A stretch of DNA of 64,000 bases from positions 1,116,001 to 1,180,000 of the forward strand of contig NZ_CP010835.1 of NCBI RefSeq assembly GCF_001577775.1. The letters are read 5' to 3'. Position numbers and translations under genes: made by a program. Positions 61,536-64,000 of this stretch are shown piece after piece; position 1 is the first letter of the stretch; each line of letters begins with the position of its first letter. The stretch is from Pyrococcus kukulkanii. Its GTDB lineage: Archaea > Methanobacteriota_B > Thermococci > Thermococcales > Thermococcaceae. A model generated the notes under the pieces. It did no database searches, was not told where the DNA came from, and worked only from the letters and a program-made list of their open reading frames with translations.

Positions 61536-63437
61536 CTAAAGTTGACTACCTATATCGACACCTTTGATAACGACTAAGGGGCAGACTTCCATACACTCCC
61601 TGCAATGGGTGCATTTCTCTGGGTCAACAACTATCTTCATCCTCTTTCTATCAATTCTTATAGCCCTCTCCGGACACTTAGTTACGCATACTCCACAGCC
61701 CACGCACTCATAGGCCCTTCTCACGAGGAAGAAGGAGGCATAAGCTTCATCTAATGTTGGCGATAATATGTAGTTTGTTCCCCCATAGAACTCGTTCTCA
61801 CCCACAATTAAAAGTCCAGACCTTTCCGTAACTTCTCCAAGAATTGAAGCTACTTCCTTTATCCTTTTCAGGTTTATCTTTGTACTTATCTCAACTCTGT
61901 ACTTCTCTCCCTCCTCTTTTATGCTGAACTTTATGGGCTCCCACTTCCTTTCCTCTGGAATTTCTATACCGAGCTCATTAGCTAGAACCTTCTCCCTCTT
62001 CCCGAGCCTCCTCCATCTCCAGAAACCGTACGTTATCCACTCTTCTGGGAGGTTAAGTCTCTTCCTCCACTTTTCCAGCTCATTATACCACTTCTCCCAC
62101 AACTCTGGCTTTTCCCTTTTTAGCTTCTCTATTTCAGCTAAAGATTGGCTTGGGCAGAGGAAGCAGCCTATTCTGTCTATTCCCCTCTCGTATAGTTTAT
62201 TGTACTTCAAACCTCGGGAGAATATGTAGAGCCAGACTTCTAAGGCCGTCCAGTGAAATATAGGTGCTGCACCTATCTCGTTGGGAACCCAGATGTTTCT
62301 CCACACTCTCCCTTGCTTGTACCTCTTGAAGCTCTCGAACTTTCTCTGGCCGACGAACATAAGCACTCCCTGGGGGAAATACCTTTCTATAGCGAGCGTT
62401 ATCGGGCCAAGCTTGGTAACCTTGCAACACCATCTGTAGTCCATCCCAGGGGGAGAAAAAACATTTATTGCTCTCCAGAATGCATCCTTAGCATCTGCAA
62501 TGACGAACTTTATTCCCTTGGGCTCCAGCTCTCTCCTTATCTCCTCCACATTTTCAAGTGTTTCTGGAAACTCTATCCCTGTATTATTGAAGAAAACCGT
62601 GAACTCTTTAAACGTTTCAAGTGCCAATCCTAGGACAGCCAAGCTGTCTTTTCCTCCAGAGTAAGCTACCGCTACTGGTAACTTATACTTCTTTGAGACC
62701 TTTTTCATGAACTCCTTTGCTTCCTCAGCCTTCTCCTCTAAGGCAATTCTGTTGGCCCTTATCACATCTTCAATCGTTGCCTTTTTTCCTTCAATTCTCT
62801 TCCCGCTGCCCTGAGCTTTCCTCTTCATCTTAACCCCGGTTCCCCTCTCTCTCGATACTAGTCCTTTGTAGTCCTTTTTAGCTATTCCAACTCCAATAAC
62901 TTTCCCACTTTCGCTTACCACCACAACTTCATCGTTCTTCTTTATGCTCTCTTCAGCCTCAATTATACCAACTGGAAGGACGTTAGCTCCTTTCTTTACT
63001 GGTTCCACAGCACCTTCGTCAATTATCACCCACTTCCTCATTTTCTTCCCAAACTTTTCCCAGAGAAGTTTTGCACCCTCGAGCTTTAGGGCGGGTCTCC
63101 ACTCAAGCTTTATGGGGTCGAATATTATAAGTCCGAATATAAATCCGTCAAAAATTATCTCATAGGCATCATCTTCACTTGGAATCTTGTTGAGTAAAAC
63201 AATCTTGTCCTCTAAAATCTCCCTCAAATCAACTCCGTAGTGTCTCATAAAGACCTCCCTGATCAGCTCAATATCCCTCTTAAATGCAAACCTAACGTCG
63301 CCTGGAGGCGTTAAATCTATTCTAAAAACTCCCCTCTCGCCGTGAACACTACATTTGTCCGAGATTAGAGGAACGTTACATTTCTCACACCAATGTATCC
63401 AAAACCTCCCTAGGACAACTGGTCCTCTCTTTCTCAC
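61536..63437 (-). CDS. PAPS-reductase-family ATP pyrophosphatase fused to PUA and ferredoxin domains
   Basis: About 633 residues (642 if ATG 63464 is used). Order: an N-terminal zinc-ribbon-like part (WCEKCNVPLISDKC), a PUA-like region (EVVVVSESGKVIGVGIAKK), the CysH PP-loop VAVAYSGGKDSLAVLGLAL with RWCCKVTKLGP and CFLCPSQSLAEIE, and two 4Fe-4S motifs CVGCGVCVTKCP and CTHCRECMEVCP. It is probably not assimilatory sulfate reduction but an RNA thiolation-type or other sulfur transfer enzyme. TATA-like TTTAAAAAGG lies at the ATG, so GTG 63437 (GGTGGTTTG upstream) is the better start. Confidence 0.83.
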   Translation of the reverse strand: MRKRGPVVLGRFWIHWCEKCNVPLISDKCSVHGERGVFRIDLTPPGDVRFAFKRDIELIREVFMRHYGVDLREILEDKIVLLNKIPSEDDAYEIIFDGFIFGLIIFDPIKLEWRPALKLEGAKLLWEKFGKKMRKWVIIDEGAVEPVKKGANVLPVGIIEAEESIKKNDEVVVVSESGKVIGVGIAKKDYKGLVSRERGTGVKMKRKAQGSGKRIEGKKATIEDVIRANRIALEEKAEEAKEFMKKVSKKYKLPVAVAYSGGKDSLAVLGLALETFKEFTVFFNNTGIEFPETLENVEEIRRELEPKGIKFVIADAKDAFWRAINVFSPPGMDYRWCCKVTKLGPITLAIERYFPQGVLMFVGQRKFESFKRYKQGRVWRNIWVPNEIGAAPIFHWTALEVWLYIFSRGLKYNKLYERGIDRIGCFLCPSQSLAEIEKLKREKPELWEKWYNELEKWRKRLNLPEEWITYGFWRWRRLGKREKVLANELGIEIPEERKWEPIKFSIKEEGEKYRVEISTKINLKRIKEVASILGEVTERSGLLIVGENEFYGGTNYILSPTLDEAYASFFLVRRAYECVGCGVCVTKCPERAIRIDRKRMKIVVDPEKCTHCRECMEVCPLVVIKGVDIGSQL

Positions 63438-63514
63438 CAAACCACCTGCTAACCACTTCCACATAACCTTTTTAAATTTCCCCTGCTAAAACGGATTGAG
63501 TAGGAGGGATAACC

Positions 63515-64000
63515 ATGGCGCCAAAGATACTAGTGGAGCAGGTTGTCAAGAGAAAGGCGGTTGTAGTTAGGCCCGATGACACTATTCATAAGGTTGCGAA
63601 GGTCCTGTCGAGGAATAAAGTTGGTAGTGCCGTTGTTATGGAGAAGGATGACATCCTTGGCATAGTAACCGAGAGGGATATCCTTGACAAGGTCGTTGCT
63701 AAGGGCAAGGATCCGAGGCAGGTTAAAGTTAAGGAAATCATGAGCAAAAATCCGGTTAAGATTGAGTACGATTACGATGTTCAGGATGCAATTGAATTAA
63801 TGACTGAGAAGGGAGTTAGGAGAATCCTTGTGACGAAGTTTGGCAAGCCCATTGGATTTGTCACTGCAACTGACTTACTTGCAGCATTGACTTCTCAAAA
63901 TCATGAAGAGGAGGAAGAGAAAAGCGAGGAAGAACCTGAGGTTTACGGCATGTGTGAGCTCTGCGGTCAGTATGGACATCTCTACAAGGTTTACTATGAG
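63515..64000 (+). CDS. CBS-domain protein with zinc-ribbon tail (cut by window end)
   Basis: 162 codons are visible and the frame is open at the window end. Two CBS motifs: VVRPDDTIHKVAKVLSRNKV with VVMEKDDILGIVTERDI, and VKIEYDYDVQDAIELMTEKG with GKPIGFVTATDLLAAL, together one Bateman module that binds adenine nucleotides. An acidic linker (EEEEEKSEEEP) leads to CELCGQYGHLYKV, the first half of a zinc ribbon. GGAGGG precedes ATG 63515. It is divergent from the PAPS-reductase-like gene. Confidence 0.88.
   Translation, partial: MAPKILVEQVVKRKAVVVRPDDTIHKVAKVLSRNKVGSAVVMEKDDILGIVTERDILDKVVAKGKDPRQVKVKEIMSKNPVKIEYDYDVQDAIELMTEKGVRRILVTKFGKPIGFVTATDLLAALTSQNHEEEEEKSEEEPEVYGMCELCGQYGHLYKVYYE

Overview
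The window is archaeal and almost certainly from the genus Pyrococcus (Thermococcales). The evidence is a dense AT-moderate genome, GGTG/GAGGTGA ribosome binding sites, TATA boxes about 25 nt upstream of starts, an archaeal information-processing set (L21e, RpoF, archaeosine TGT, GGGP synthase, Nip7, Lhr), and a malE-malF-malG-amylopullulanase-malK operon in the order known as Mal-II in P. furiosus. I cannot fix the species. No tRNA, rRNA, CRISPR array or intact insertion sequence was seen.

Layout. 1-7.2 kb: 3' end of an HflX GTPase, a PiT phosphate permease, a small winged-helix protein, a thioredoxin-like lipoprotein, an oxaloacetate decarboxylase/pyruvate carboxylase-type carboxyltransferase, a DUF72 protein and an M20 peptidase. 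7.2-9.4 kb: two tandem paralogous membrane proteins, both broken by frameshifts. 9.4-13.4 kb: thiamin salvage operon (tenA, tenA-like, cytX, a 30-codon thiE remnant, thiDN). 13.4-24.8 kb: PEBP lipoprotein, two DUF257 genes, GcvT, prolidase, Asp/Glu-racemase-fold enzyme, RNase Z, TraB-like protein, PyrE, L21e-RpoF, GGGP synthase. 24.9-38.6 kb: PIN-ATPase-KH protein, a KaiC-like/V4R protein, adenylate kinase, archaeosine TGT, a phosphodiesterase, radical SAM enzyme, Lhr helicase and an MBL-fold hydrolase. 38.7-50.4 kb: maltodextrin uptake and degradation on the minus strand, with a decayed gene between malE and the neopullulanase. 50.5-55.1 kb: SDH-type membrane protease, Nip7 with an extreme Glu/Trp-rich partner, a dihydropteroate-synthase-like gene and a TrkA-N/DHH gene (both split by frameshifts). 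55.2-64 kb: methylmalonyl-CoA module (B12 subunit, MeaB GTPase, epimerase), a Gpt-like phosphoribosyltransferase, the tRNA-synthetase-related asparagine synthetase, a PAPS-reductase/ferredoxin fusion and a truncated CBS protein.

The best signals outside proteins are small RNAs. A single-hairpin H/ACA sRNA lies downstream of malK, and four C/D box sRNAs lie at gene ends. In three of the C/D RNAs the C box contains the stop codon of the neighbouring gene. Both starch operons carry near-consensus Thermococcales glycolytic motif operators (TATCAC-N5-GTGATA).

Five or more single-base frameshifts, several in or beside homopolymers, break genes that are otherwise well conserved. They may be real lesions or sequence errors. 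I report them separately because the decision affects how the genes are read. Comparisons to known families are from memory; no database was searched.
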